The notes under the pieces were generated by a model. That model saw only the letters and a list, made by a program, of their open reading frames with translations, was not told the DNA's origin and did no database searches. Below, piece by piece: positions 16,026 to 22,830 of a stretch of DNA of 64,000 nt (position 1 is the stretch's first letter; every line of letters starts with the position of its first letter). Source of the DNA: Streptomyces sp. AC1-42W (GTDB lineage: Bacteria; Actinomycetota; Actinomycetes; Streptomycetales; Streptomycetaceae). The translations under genes and the position numbers were made by a program. The DNA is taken from positions 62,001 to 126,000 of the forward strand of contig NZ_QKWY01000003.1 in assembly GCF_003248355.1 (NCBI RefSeq), given 5' to 3'.

Positions 16026-16612
16026 TCACCGCGCCAGGAACGCGGCCACCCGGTCCGTGAACTCGGCCGTCCGCTCGAAGAGCACCACGTGTCCGGCGTC
16101 GATCTCCGTGTACACGCTGCCGGCGATCGCCTCGTGCAGGGCGCGGCTGTGGTCGACCGGGACGGTGGCGTCCCGGGTGTTGCCGATGACCAGCGTGGGC
16201 GCCTCGATGCGCGGCAGCAGGGCGCGGATGTCGACGCGCAGGTTGAGGTCCACGTGGCGCAGGGTGCCCGGTGTGGGCGGCAGGTTGGGGATCATCGCCT
16301 CGACCTCGTCGCGTCCGACGGCGTTGAGGAAGGCCCGGCTGAACCCGGTCATCGTCACGCTCCGGCCGAAGGCGGCGGGGTCGCTGTCGCCGATTCGCCG
16401 CCACAGCGTGAACAGGTTGCGCAGGTACTCGTCCCCGTCGGTGTGGGCCCAGCCCGCGACCAGGACCAGTCGGCGCACCAGGTCGGGCCGCCGGGCGGCG
16501 ACGGCGGCGGAGACCGGGGAGCCGAGGGAGAAGCCGAGCAGGTCCACCGGTCCGGCGCCGGCGTCCTCGATGACGGCGATCACCTGTTCGGCGAGTCCTT
16601 CGATGCTGAGCT
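16026..16612 (-). pseudogene. Alpha/beta hydrolase lacking its N-terminal part
   Basis: Reading frame for the last 195 or so residues of an alpha/beta-hydrolase: nucleophile elbow DLLGFSLGSPVSAA, acid loop VIGNTRDATVP and catalytic His in DAGHVVLFE. The first strands, with the HGG oxyanion loop (about 70-80 residues), are absent. Upstream of about 16612 the frame continues into DNA that codes on the other strand for a phage endolysin. No start codon with a ribosome binding site precedes the remnant, and the missing 5' part was not found elsewhere in the window. It was therefore cut by insertion or deletion at the left edge of the phage-derived region. Confidence 0.75.
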
Positions 16613-17235
16613 GCCCGAGATCGTCCGCCGGGCGAAGAAGCTCACCGGCAGCACCTCGCCAAGCGAGCCGACCGTCGCCCGCTGCCGGGGCACGATCGGC
16701 GGCCTCGCCTACGGATACGGTGCCAAGGGCGACCACGTGACCAAGGTCGGCCGCGCCCTGGTCGCGAAGGGGTTCGGCAAGCACTACGCCGAGGGCCCCC
16801 GGCCCGACCTGGCCGGACGCCGATACACAGAACTACGCCGACTATCAGCGCAGCCTCGGCTACTCCGGAGCGAACGCCGACGGCGTGCCGGGGGAAACAA
16901 CTCTGCGGAAGCTGCTCGGCACCCTGCCCGGCAGGCCGAAGCCGGCGGCGAAGGTCGTCGACCTGTCCAAGCTGCTCGCCGCCGCCCGGACCGACCCCGC
17001 CAAGTCCGGTACGCCGGTCTCGTACGCGGGCGCCCGGATCGTCGAGGACGCACTCGCCGCCGAGGGACTGCTCGCCAAGAGATACGTAGACAGCCACTTC
17101 GGCACTCAGACCAAGGCCGCGTACGCCGCGTGGCAGCGCCGTTGCGGGTACCACGGCGCCGACGCCGACGGACTGCCCGGCCGCGCCTCGCTCGACATCC
17201 TCGCGAAGCACCACGGGTTCACCGTCACCGCGTGA
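16613..17235 (+). pseudogene. Phage endolysin remnant, 5'-truncated and frameshifted
   Basis: C-terminal cell-wall-binding part of an actinophage-type endolysin. The first segment, with YGYGAKGDHVTKVGRALVAK and KHYAEG, is a peptidoglycan-binding repeat. The same repeat continues in a different frame as DADTQNYADYQRSLGYSGAN, then ADGVPGETTLRKLLG. A second repeat ends at 17235 (FGTQTKAAYAAWQRRCGYHG, DADGLPGRASLDIL). The frame change falls in the five-C run at 16796-16800; removing one C gives a continuous protein. The N-terminal catalytic domain is missing at the left junction. It is followed by holin-like and coiled-coil genes in lysis-cassette order. Confidence 0.75.
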
Positions 17236-17301
17236 CCTCGCCCCCCCTCACCCGGCCCGCCTCAACCGGGGCGGGCCCACCCGGAACAGAAGCACCACCA
17301 C

Positions 17302-17538
17302 ATGACCGACGCCAACAAGCGCACCGCGCGGACCGTCCTACAGGGCATCGTCGGGTTCGCCGTCGCCCTGCCCGCCATCGTGGACGCGTCCGGCGTACCC
17401 GAGTCCCTGCCGTGGGTCGCCGCTCTCGCCGCAGCCGGCGGCCTCGCACGCGTCATGGCCCTGCCGAGCGTCGAGGCCCTGCTCGACCGGTTCGGCCTCG
17501 GCCTGGTCGACGACAACAAGGAGCACACCGCGCCGTGA
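17302..17538 (+). CDS. Holin-like small membrane protein
   Basis: 78-residue protein with two short hydrophobic helices (VLQGIVGFAVALPAIVDASG and WVAALAAAGGLARVMAL) and a charged C-terminus. Size, topology and position directly after an endolysin fit an actinophage holin that would permeabilise the membrane. The start is ATG 17302. Its stop overlaps the GTG of the next gene by 4 bp. Confidence 0.65.
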   Translation: MTDANKRTARTVLQGIVGFAVALPAIVDASGVPESLPWVAALAAAGGLARVMALPSVEALLDRFGLGLVDDNKEHTAP

Positions 17539-17876
17539 CGACCCAGCCCTCGCCGTCCGAACCGGCCGCAGTCGCCCTTGAACTGGAGCGGATCAGGCGG
17601 ACGACCGAGGTCGGGTTCACGCGCACCGACGGCGGCCTCGCCCTGCTCGTACAACGCCACGACCAGACCGACGAAGCGCTCAAGACGCACGCCCGCCAGG
17701 TCGACGGCCACGACGCCCGACTCGACACCGTCGAGCGAGGCGAGACCGAGCGCCAGAAGCGCAACGACGCCCGGCTCGACGCCCTCGAACGGGCACGGTG
17801 GCCGCTCCCGTCCGTGGCCGCCCTGGTCGCCGTCGCTGGTCTCGTCCTGTCCCTGTGGCAACTCACCAGCCAGTAG
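17535..17876 (+). CDS. Phage-type coiled-coil membrane protein of the lysis cassette
   Basis: 113-residue protein. Residues about 12-88 form a charged amphipathic helix with regular heptads (HARQVDGHDARLDTVERGET and so on). The last 22 residues are a membrane helix (PSVAALVAVAGLVLSLWQL). This layout is common in actinophage genes next to holins (DUF2746-like proteins); the role is uncertain. GTG 17535 overlaps the holin-like stop, so translation is coupled. Confidence 0.6.
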   Translation: MTTQPSPSEPAAVALELERIRRTTEVGFTRTDGGLALLVQRHDQTDEALKTHARQVDGHDARLDTVERGETERQKRNDARLDALERARWPLPSVAALVAVAGLVLSLWQLTSQ

Positions 17877-17883
17877 ACGCATC

Positions 17884-17923
17884 GCGCCCCCCGCACCGGC
17901 CACGGGGCCGGTGCGGGGGGCGC
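17884..17923 (+). terminator. Perfect 18-bp hairpin terminator of the lysis cassette
   Basis: GCGCCCCCCGCACCGGCC (17884-17901) and its exact complement (17906-17923) enclose an ACGG loop and are followed by TCTTTC. It lies 8 bp after the last lysis gene and separates it from the minus-strand peptide locus. Confidence 0.85.
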
Positions 17924-18009
17924 TCTTTCGTGTGCGCGGGCCCACGGGCGCGACGCGGGCCCGCGCTGTCCGCCTCATCCCGCACGGGGGCACGGGACGC
18001 GACGGAGTC

Positions 18010-19194
18010 CTACGGTTCGAGGAGGGGCAACAGGTTCGCCGGGTTGTCGAGCCACACGTACTGGCTCTTCGGAGTGACCGTCAGCCCGTACCGGTCGAAC
18101 CGCGGCTCGCCCTGCTCGCGCCACCAGGCCATCACGGACTCGGCCTCATTCCACAGGCGCCGCGGGCCCGCCTGGACGATGCCGTACTCCGTCCGCCCCT
18201 TCTCATAGTCCGCCGACGCCCACGACGTACCGCCCATGTCGAACAACCAAAGCCGGTACGCCCCGTTGTTCCCCCAGTCGACGCGGCAGAACAGATCCGG
18301 TATCTGCACGCCCAGGGTAAACATGTGGTGCCAGTCGCCCATGTCGTCCGGCGACAAGGTCGTCACGCCCCTGTCCCCGCCCGCCGGCCAGTCCTTACCG
18401 CCGAGATAGTGGGCCGTCGGGGGGAACTGCTCGCGCTGGTCCCTCAACCTCATGAACGCCGAGGACATGACGAACGGACCGGACGCCGCCGTGCCGTCGT
18501 CGAGGACCGTCAACCGGGCGATGCCCTGCCCGCCGTAAGCCGGTCCCCAAGGGGCAACGATGATCCCGCCGGGGCGCGTCTGCTCGACCCACGAAAACGG
18601 CACCTTCGCGATCGAGCACGTAGCGATAACCCGGTCGTACGGTGCCCCCGCCGCATGACCGAGAGCGCCGTCACCAACGACGGTCACGGGCTCAAGGTCG
18701 ATGCGGTCGAACCGGCGCCGGGCCTCCTCCGCGACGGCCTGGTCAACCTCAATCGTCACGACATTGTCCGGACCGAGCCGGTACGCGAGCAGGGCGGCAT
18801 TCCACCCTGTCCCGGTCCCGATCTCCAGCACCCTGTTACCGCGCTCGACATCCAGCTCGCGCAGCATCGAGAACACCATCTTCGGCATACTGCTCGACGA
18901 CGTGGGCGACCGGCCCTTGTCCGTTCCCTGGTGTCCGCCGTCATCCCACTGAGTCGTCAGAGGGATATCCGAATAGACCTTCCCCCACCAACGGCCGGGG
19001 TCCTCGCTTCGGTTGATGCACTCGCCTTGCCGCGTGCCGTTCGCCTGCCCCGGCCAAACCCTGTCGGGAACGAACGCATCACGAGGCACGGCCTTGAAGG
19101 CGGGCAGCCAGTCCGTAGACAGGGCGCCCTTTTCCATGAGCACGGAGGCCAGCCCTCCCGGGCCGGCCTCCTTCGTGCTGAGGCTGTCGGGCAT
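18010..19194 (-). CDS. PIMT-like SAM methyltransferase of a RiPP locus
   Basis: 394-residue methyltransferase of the protein-L-isoaspartate O-methyltransferase (PIMT) superfamily. It is longer than housekeeping PIMT (about 200-220 residues). SAM motif I is RVLEIGTGTGWNAALLA (about residues 121-137), followed by the acidic loop VVTIEVD and the GDGALG motif. The C-terminal extension ends GLTVTPKSQYVWLDNP, the kind of C-terminal motif seen in RiPP-associated PIMT homologues of graspetide, lanthipeptide and imiditide clusters. ATG 19194 lies 6 nt after the stop of the acidic peptide, so the two are coupled. No ATP-grasp, lanthionine or lasso enzyme is present between 16 and 23 kb. Methylation of an Asp side chain in the peptide, giving an aspartimide, is the inferred reaction. 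Confidence 0.8.
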   Translation of the reverse strand: MPDSLSTKEAGPGGLASVLMEKGALSTDWLPAFKAVPRDAFVPDRVWPGQANGTRQGECINRSEDPGRWWGKVYSDIPLTTQWDDGGHQGTDKGRSPTSSSSMPKMVFSMLRELDVERGNRVLEIGTGTGWNAALLAYRLGPDNVVTIEVDQAVAEEARRRFDRIDLEPVTVVGDGALGHAAGAPYDRVIATCSIAKVPFSWVEQTRPGGIIVAPWGPAYGGQGIARLTVLDDGTAASGPFVMSSAFMRLRDQREQFPPTAHYLGGKDWPAGGDRGVTTLSPDDMGDWHHMFTLGVQIPDLFCRVDWGNNGAYRLWLFDMGGTSWASADYEKGRTEYGIVQAGPRRLWNEAESVMAWWREQGEPRFDRYGLTVTPKSQYVWLDNPANLLPLLEP

Positions 19195-19200
19195 CGTCGG

Positions 19201-19341
19201 TCAGCGACCGTCCGCCGGGCCCTGGCCGTCCGAGGAGTTGCCTCCCTCGTCCGAACCACCACCGCCGTGCTTGTTGCCGCTGTCGCTGTCGTCCTGCGGG
19301 TTGCCCCCGTCGGCGGCGATGATCCACGGCTGAGCGTTCAC
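19201..19341 (-). CDS. Acidic Asp/Gly-rich peptide, candidate imiditide-type RiPP precursor
   Basis: 46-residue peptide with a near-ideal ribosome binding site: AGGAGG ends 6 nt before GTG 19341. It has a short hydrophobic start (NAQPWIIAADGG) followed by a Gly, Asn, Ser and Asp-rich tail. Seven Asp residues occur, at positions 11, 17, 18, 20, 31, 38 and 44; three are followed by Gly (11, 38, 44), the context most prone to aspartimide formation. There is no Cys, and no Thr/Ser pattern typical of lanthipeptides. It lies directly before the PIMT-like gene. The upstream gene's frame runs open into this one, but its own coding signal ends at 19391 in another frame, so this is a separate gene. Confidence 0.75.
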   Translation of the reverse strand: MNAQPWIIAADGGNPQDDSDSGNKHGGGGSDEGGNSSDGQGPADGR

Positions 19342-19390
19342 GTTGAACCTCCTGTGTTGGTCGTTCGCTTGTGTTCTTCTGACGCCCGCC

Positions 19391-20109
19391 TCAACCAGAT
19401 GACCCATTGTCGAACCCGGAAGAGGCGGAGACCAGGCGGACGCCCTCAAGCGTCCGATGCGCAGAGGCAGGCCAGGCACGCACAGGGCCCGGCGGGTCGG
19501 TCGCGCCGCAGGCTGCTGCGCCCTCGCAGGGCCACCCGCCCGAAGCCGGGCGCGCTCGGCCTCAACCCAATGCAGCTGCTCGATACGGAAGATGCACCAG
19601 TGACAGGCTCGGAATTCCACGGTTACCCCCCGCGCCTCCATCGTCCCGAGACGGGCCACGGCCAGGTTCGTGCGCTCGCACCGATGGCACGAACCGCGCT
19701 GGAAATCGAACCGCGCCCACAGCTCCATGGGCCTCACTCCCACGGCGCACCCCCGCGCGCCGTGAGGTAGAGGGAAACCGCCGATCACGGGGAGGAACGT
19801 TGTACGTCGCGCCGTCCACTCAAACCGCGCGCTCCCGCACGACACCGCCAGCGTGAACGGCTCCCCCTGGGCGAGGTCTTCCTCAGTCGGCCGCAGGTCG
19901 GACGCCAACCACCCATCGACGTATCCCGAGACCGGTTCGTCGAGCGCCGAGAGGATCGTCGTCACGTTGACCCGCGCCCAACGGAGCGCGTTCGCCGGGG
20001 CGGCGACCGGCGCGTACCGAATCGGCCGCGGGCTCGGCGAGGACTCATCAGCGACCAGCCACTCGCACCAGTAGCCGGCCATGCCGAGCGTGGTCGGCGC
20101 GGTCAGCAC
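19391..20109 (-). CDS. Cys-rich hypothetical protein with probable single-base frameshift
   Basis: Unrecognised protein of about 239 residues. The start is GTG 20109, overlapping the upstream stop, or ATG 20082 (MAGYWCEWLVADESSPSPRP). The middle carries paired CxxC motifs, CHRCERTN and, 23 residues on, CHWCIF, suggesting a zinc-binding site. After EQLHWVEAERARLRAGG codon usage switches frame; the other frame continues with PCEGAAACGATDPPGP and ends GFDNGSSG at the TGA at 19391. The span of 719 nt is one base short of a whole number of codons, which fits one deleted base between about 19520 and 19570. It sits in the peptide operon; function unknown. Confidence 0.55.
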
Positions 20110-20591
20110 CGCTCGGCCCGCCGCCCCCGGTGGCGGTCGGTGTCCATCACGTGCAGGAACCCGCCCCGGCTCTCGACCTCCCGCGCGACCTCGTCGTACT
20201 CCTGCGGAATCGTCGAGATCATCGAGCGCCACGCGGTGAGGACGGCACCCGCCTGCTTGCTCTCGACGTGCGCAAGAGCCTGCGTCAGACCCTCGCGGCC
20301 ATCCGGCGGGAGCAGGCCGACGCGGTCCTCGATCACACCCATAATCTCCCAGCCGAACACGGCGGCGTACTCCTCGCACTCCCGACGCGGCCCGCTGATG
20401 TCGGAGTTCGGAGCCCCGCACAGATAGATAACGACGCGGAAGCGGTCGACCCGCGACTCGGTCGGGATGTCCCCCTCGCCCGGCACGTGCCCGGCGGAGT
20501 GATCCGCGAGGGCCCGACGACGCTTGCGGTCACCCTCGGTACGACGGGCCCGAGTTGGCCCCTGCCTGAGTTCGTTCTCGGTGCTGACCAT
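20103..20591 (-). CDS. Recombinase-fold protein without the catalytic serine
   Basis: 162-residue protein with a basic N-terminus, then a domain resembling the catalytic domain of serine recombinases: RVVIYLCGAPNSD, ECEEYAAVFGWEIMGVIED, GLTQALAHVESKQAGAVLTA. In true resolvases the first strand reads YxRVSxxxQ with the nucleophilic Ser; here it is YLCGAPNSD, so the Ser and following Gln are missing, and no DNA-binding domain follows. It may be a derived regulatory or scaffold protein. It is transcribed towards the peptide and methyltransferase genes and overlaps the Cys-rich gene by 7 bp. No ribosome binding site precedes ATG 20591. Confidence 0.6.
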   Translation of the reverse strand: MVSTENELRQGPTRARRTEGDRKRRRALADHSAGHVPGEGDIPTESRVDRFRVVIYLCGAPNSDISGPRRECEEYAAVFGWEIMGVIEDRVGLLPPDGREGLTQALAHVESKQAGAVLTAWRSMISTIPQEYDEVAREVESRGGFLHVMDTDRHRGRRAERC

Positions 20592-20599
20592 GCGTCAAT

Positions 20600-20617
20600 C
20601 GTGTTCCATTGAACACG
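20600..20617. promoter_or_regulatory. Perfect palindrome CGTGTTC-N4-GAACACG
   Basis: 7-bp arms around CATT, 8 nt upstream of the recombinase-fold gene start and so overlapping its likely promoter. It is a strong candidate operator for the XRE-TPR regulator encoded next door. The half-site order (GTTC then GAAC) is the reverse of actinobacterial LexA boxes, so it is not an SOS box. Confidence 0.6.
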
Positions 20618-20629
20618 CTAGGTGAAGAG

Positions 20630-20681
20630 ACGGAGCGTAGGACCGGCGCAAGTTGGCAGGCCGTCAACTCCTACGCTCCGT
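20630..20681. repeat. 13-bp inverted repeat with alternative hairpin after the XRE gene
   Basis: ACGGAGCGTAGGA (20630-20642) pairs with TCCTACGCTCCGT (20669-20681), leaving a 26-nt loop. The right arm can instead pair locally: CTCCTAC (20668-20674) with GTAGGAG (20680-20686). It begins right after the XRE stop codon. Two mutually exclusive folds suggest a terminator or attenuator between the regulator and the peptide operon. Confidence 0.55.
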
Positions 20682-20686
20682 AGGAG

Positions 20687-21898
20687 TCATGCGATCAGCG
20701 GTACGCCAATCAGCTCACTGATGTTCCGCACGCGGGCGGTCGACACCTTCGCGAGACGCTTCCCGATGACGCCGGGCAACGCCTGGTGCTTGACCCATTC
20801 CGGGGCGTCGAGACCTACCTCGATCAGGGTGTCGCTTGCCTGGTCGTACAGACCGGCCGAGCACTGGGCGAGGGCAACGTCGAGCTTGTACCGGTTCCGC
20901 GCCACCTTGGACATGCTCTCTGGCAGGGTCGCCATGTCGGGTTGACGGGCGAGCTGTAGGGCCCGGCCGTAGTTCTTCAACGCGACGTGAATCCCGACGG
21001 CTTCCGTCTTCGCCGCGGTCGGGCCGAAGCTGGTCCCGTACAGCTTCATGTCGGTACCGAGCCGCGCGGCGGCGGCGTGCGCCTGCGAAATGTAGTCATC
21101 GGCAGCTGTCTCGTCCTCGCGGCGCGACGCCGCCACAGCTGCCGAGATCATGAGCCGTCCATACGCGAGCAGCTGAGGTTTCGGCGACTTGCTGAACGAC
21201 GGCTCAATCGCCAGGGCCGCACGCTCGGCGACGGCGACAGCCCTCGGCATTTTCGCCCCTCGGAGGTAGACCCAAGAGAGCGTGGATTCGAGCAGGGCCG
21301 TCATCACGGGATCGCCCGCGTCCTTGGCGAGCAGCTTCGCAGACGTGAGGGCGCTCAACGCGAGGTCCCGTTGCCCGAAACCGTTCGCGCACGACGCGGC
21401 CACTCGGTATGTGCTCGCAAGGATCACGCCCAGCTGCTCGCGCTCGGTGGCGTTCGCCGCGGCGTACCTGACCTGTCCTTCCATGAGCACCTTCGCGGCA
21501 AGGGTGCTCACCTTGGCCGTGTCGCTCGCCCAGTACGCGGACCACGCGAGGTCGCGGGCCTTGCCCAGCTCCTCGACGCTGCTCGGGTCCTCGAACCCTT
21601 CCCACTCTCCGAGGGCGCTCTCGTGGACCGCGTCGGACAGCCGGCGCAGAGCGGCGCGGTTACCTCGGTCCATGCCTCGGCGCGGTGCCTGTTGGCCGAG
21701 GATCACGGCCACGTCCGTATTCAGCGCGGACGCGACTTTTAGCAGGGAACCGACGGACAGCTCGCCCCGATCCTGCTCGGCTTTCTGGATCGTCGCGTAC
21801 GAGAGTCCCGACGCCTCCGCCAATTCCGTCTGTGTCAGATCATTCCCCCGAAGGTTCTTGATCCGCTTGCCTGTCGTCAGATCGGCCCAGTTGCTCAC
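20687..21898 (-). CDS. XRE-family regulator with TPR-like C-terminal domain
   Basis: 403-residue regulator. The N-terminal helix-turn-helix (LTQTELAEASGLSYATIQKAEQ, shown here as ELAEASGLSYATIQKAEQ) occupies about residues 20-60. The rest is an all-helical array of TPR-like repeats (SAYWASDTAKVSTLAAKVLM, VAVAERAALAIEPSF, NYGRALQLARQPDMA and others), as in regulators that sense peptides or small ligands. GTG 21898 has GAGG 5 nt upstream; GTG 21904 is an alternative. It is the most upstream gene of the minus-strand peptide locus and probably controls it through the palindrome at 20600-20617. Confidence 0.8.
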   Translation of the reverse strand: MSNWADLTTGKRIKNLRGNDLTQTELAEASGLSYATIQKAEQDRGELSVGSLLKVASALNTDVAVILGQQAPRRGMDRGNRAALRRLSDAVHESALGEWEGFEDPSSVEELGKARDLAWSAYWASDTAKVSTLAAKVLMEGQVRYAAANATEREQLGVILASTYRVAASCANGFGQRDLALSALTSAKLLAKDAGDPVMTALLESTLSWVYLRGAKMPRAVAVAERAALAIEPSFSKSPKPQLLAYGRLMISAAVAASRREDETAADDYISQAHAAAARLGTDMKLYGTSFGPTAAKTEAVGIHVALKNYGRALQLARQPDMATLPESMSKVARNRYKLDVALAQCSAGLYDQASDTLIEVGLDAPEWVKHQALPGVIGKRLAKVSTARVRNISELIGVPLIA

Positions 21899-22287
21899 GT
21901 TCACCTCAGCGGGTTGACTCGGGCGCGATGGCTCCCCTTCGATGGTAGGTCCATGCGGGGGTGTGCCTGCTGGGGATTCGTTGAGCCGGTAACCCCCTGC
22001 TCCTCATGGTGTGCCCGGCCTGGGCTCGCCAACACCGGCTCGGAATGCACGACGCCCCCGCGGGGATCTCTCCCAGCGGGGGCGCCGTGTGTCGTAGGGC
22101 CGTGGTACTGGCCCTGGTGGGGATGCCCCTTTGCGCTCACAGTTGTGTGACTGGGCTTGGGGGCCGGGGTGTTCGGCCCGGTGTGCCGCTGACTCTGCCG
22201 CCGTACGGAAGGGGCCGGGAGAGCCCCGCCGAGCCTGGGACCGGCGGTCCCTGGTTGCGCCGGGGGCGGTCCGGCAGGATGACGGGC
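21899..22287. other. Intergenic region with a hairpin, no supportable gene
   Basis: 389 bp between the XRE-TPR gene and the truncated MmyB-like gene. It contains the hairpin at 22053-22084 and no ORF with coding character. It may include the right boundary of the phage-derived region, but no attachment-site repeat was identified. Confidence 0.4.
22053..22084. terminator. Hairpin CGCCCCCGC/GCGGGGGCG
   Basis: 9-bp perfect arms at 22053-22061 and 22076-22084 with a 14-nt loop. No gene ends immediately beside it on either strand; it could be a terminator left from the integrated region. Confidence 0.4.
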
Positions 22288-22830
22288 ATGACGATCGACC
22301 GCCGGCAGCTCGCCGACTTCCTGCGCCGTTCACGCGACCGGGTCCGCCCGCAGGACGCGGGGCTGCCCATCGGTCCGCGCCGCCGGACGCCGGGGCTGCG
22401 GCGGGAGGAGGTCGCCCAGCTGGCCGGGATGTCGGCCGACTACTACGTCCGCCTGGAGCAGGCGCGCGGCCCGCAGCCCTCGCCGCAGATCCTGGCCTCC
22501 CTGGCCCGCGCGCTGCGGCTGAGCGGTGACGAGCGGGACCATCTGCATCTGCTGGCCGGCCACCGCCCGCCCGCCGGGGGCCCGGCCGGGGACCATGTCG
22601 AACCCGGGCTGCTGCATCTGCTGGACCAGTTGCCGACGACGCCCGCCCAGGTCATCGGCGACCTCGGCGACGTCCTCGCGCAGAACGAGGCGGCGCGGGC
22701 CCTGCTGGGCGGGGTGCAGCTGGCCCTGTTGGGGGCGGTGGGGTCGGGGCAGTTCAGCCCGTCGGCGCCTTCTCCGTCTCCGGGCCCGTCTTCCGCGCCA
22801 TCTTCTCCGGCGCGGCAGGCTGCCCGCTGA
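22288..22830 (+). pseudogene. MmyB-like XRE regulator, C-terminal domain lost
   Basis: About 140 N-terminal residues match MmyB-type regulators: FLRRSRDRVRPQDAGLP, RRTPGLRREEVAQLAGMSAD, YYVRLEQARGPQPS and the linker VIGDLGDVLAQNEAARALLG. The usual PAS-like ligand domain (about 130 residues, beginning with W/F-rich motifs) is absent. After ARALLGGVQLALLG the frame reads through a Ser/Pro-rich stretch antisense to the siderophore ATPase gene, overlapping it by 77 bp. ATG 22288 (or 22279) is the start. The gene was probably truncated when the region right of about 22730 was joined to it. Confidence 0.7.

Noticed and set aside
19201..20109. A single 303-codon protein containing the acidic peptide as its C-terminus
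   Set aside because: The open frame exists, but codon usage shows the Cys-rich gene ending in another frame at 19391, and the peptide has its own strong ribosome binding site.
20600..20617. LexA/SOS box
   Set aside because: Actinobacterial LexA sites read GAAC-N4-GTTC; here the half-sites are in the opposite order.
21901..22140. 79-codon minus-strand frame upstream of the XRE gene
   Set aside because: No ribosome binding site, no coding bias and no similarity; it spans a hairpin.
16613..22287. Complete prophage or integrative plasmid
   Set aside because: No integrase, replication, capsid, tail or transfer gene is visible, and no flanking attachment repeat was found; only a lysis cassette and accessory genes remain.
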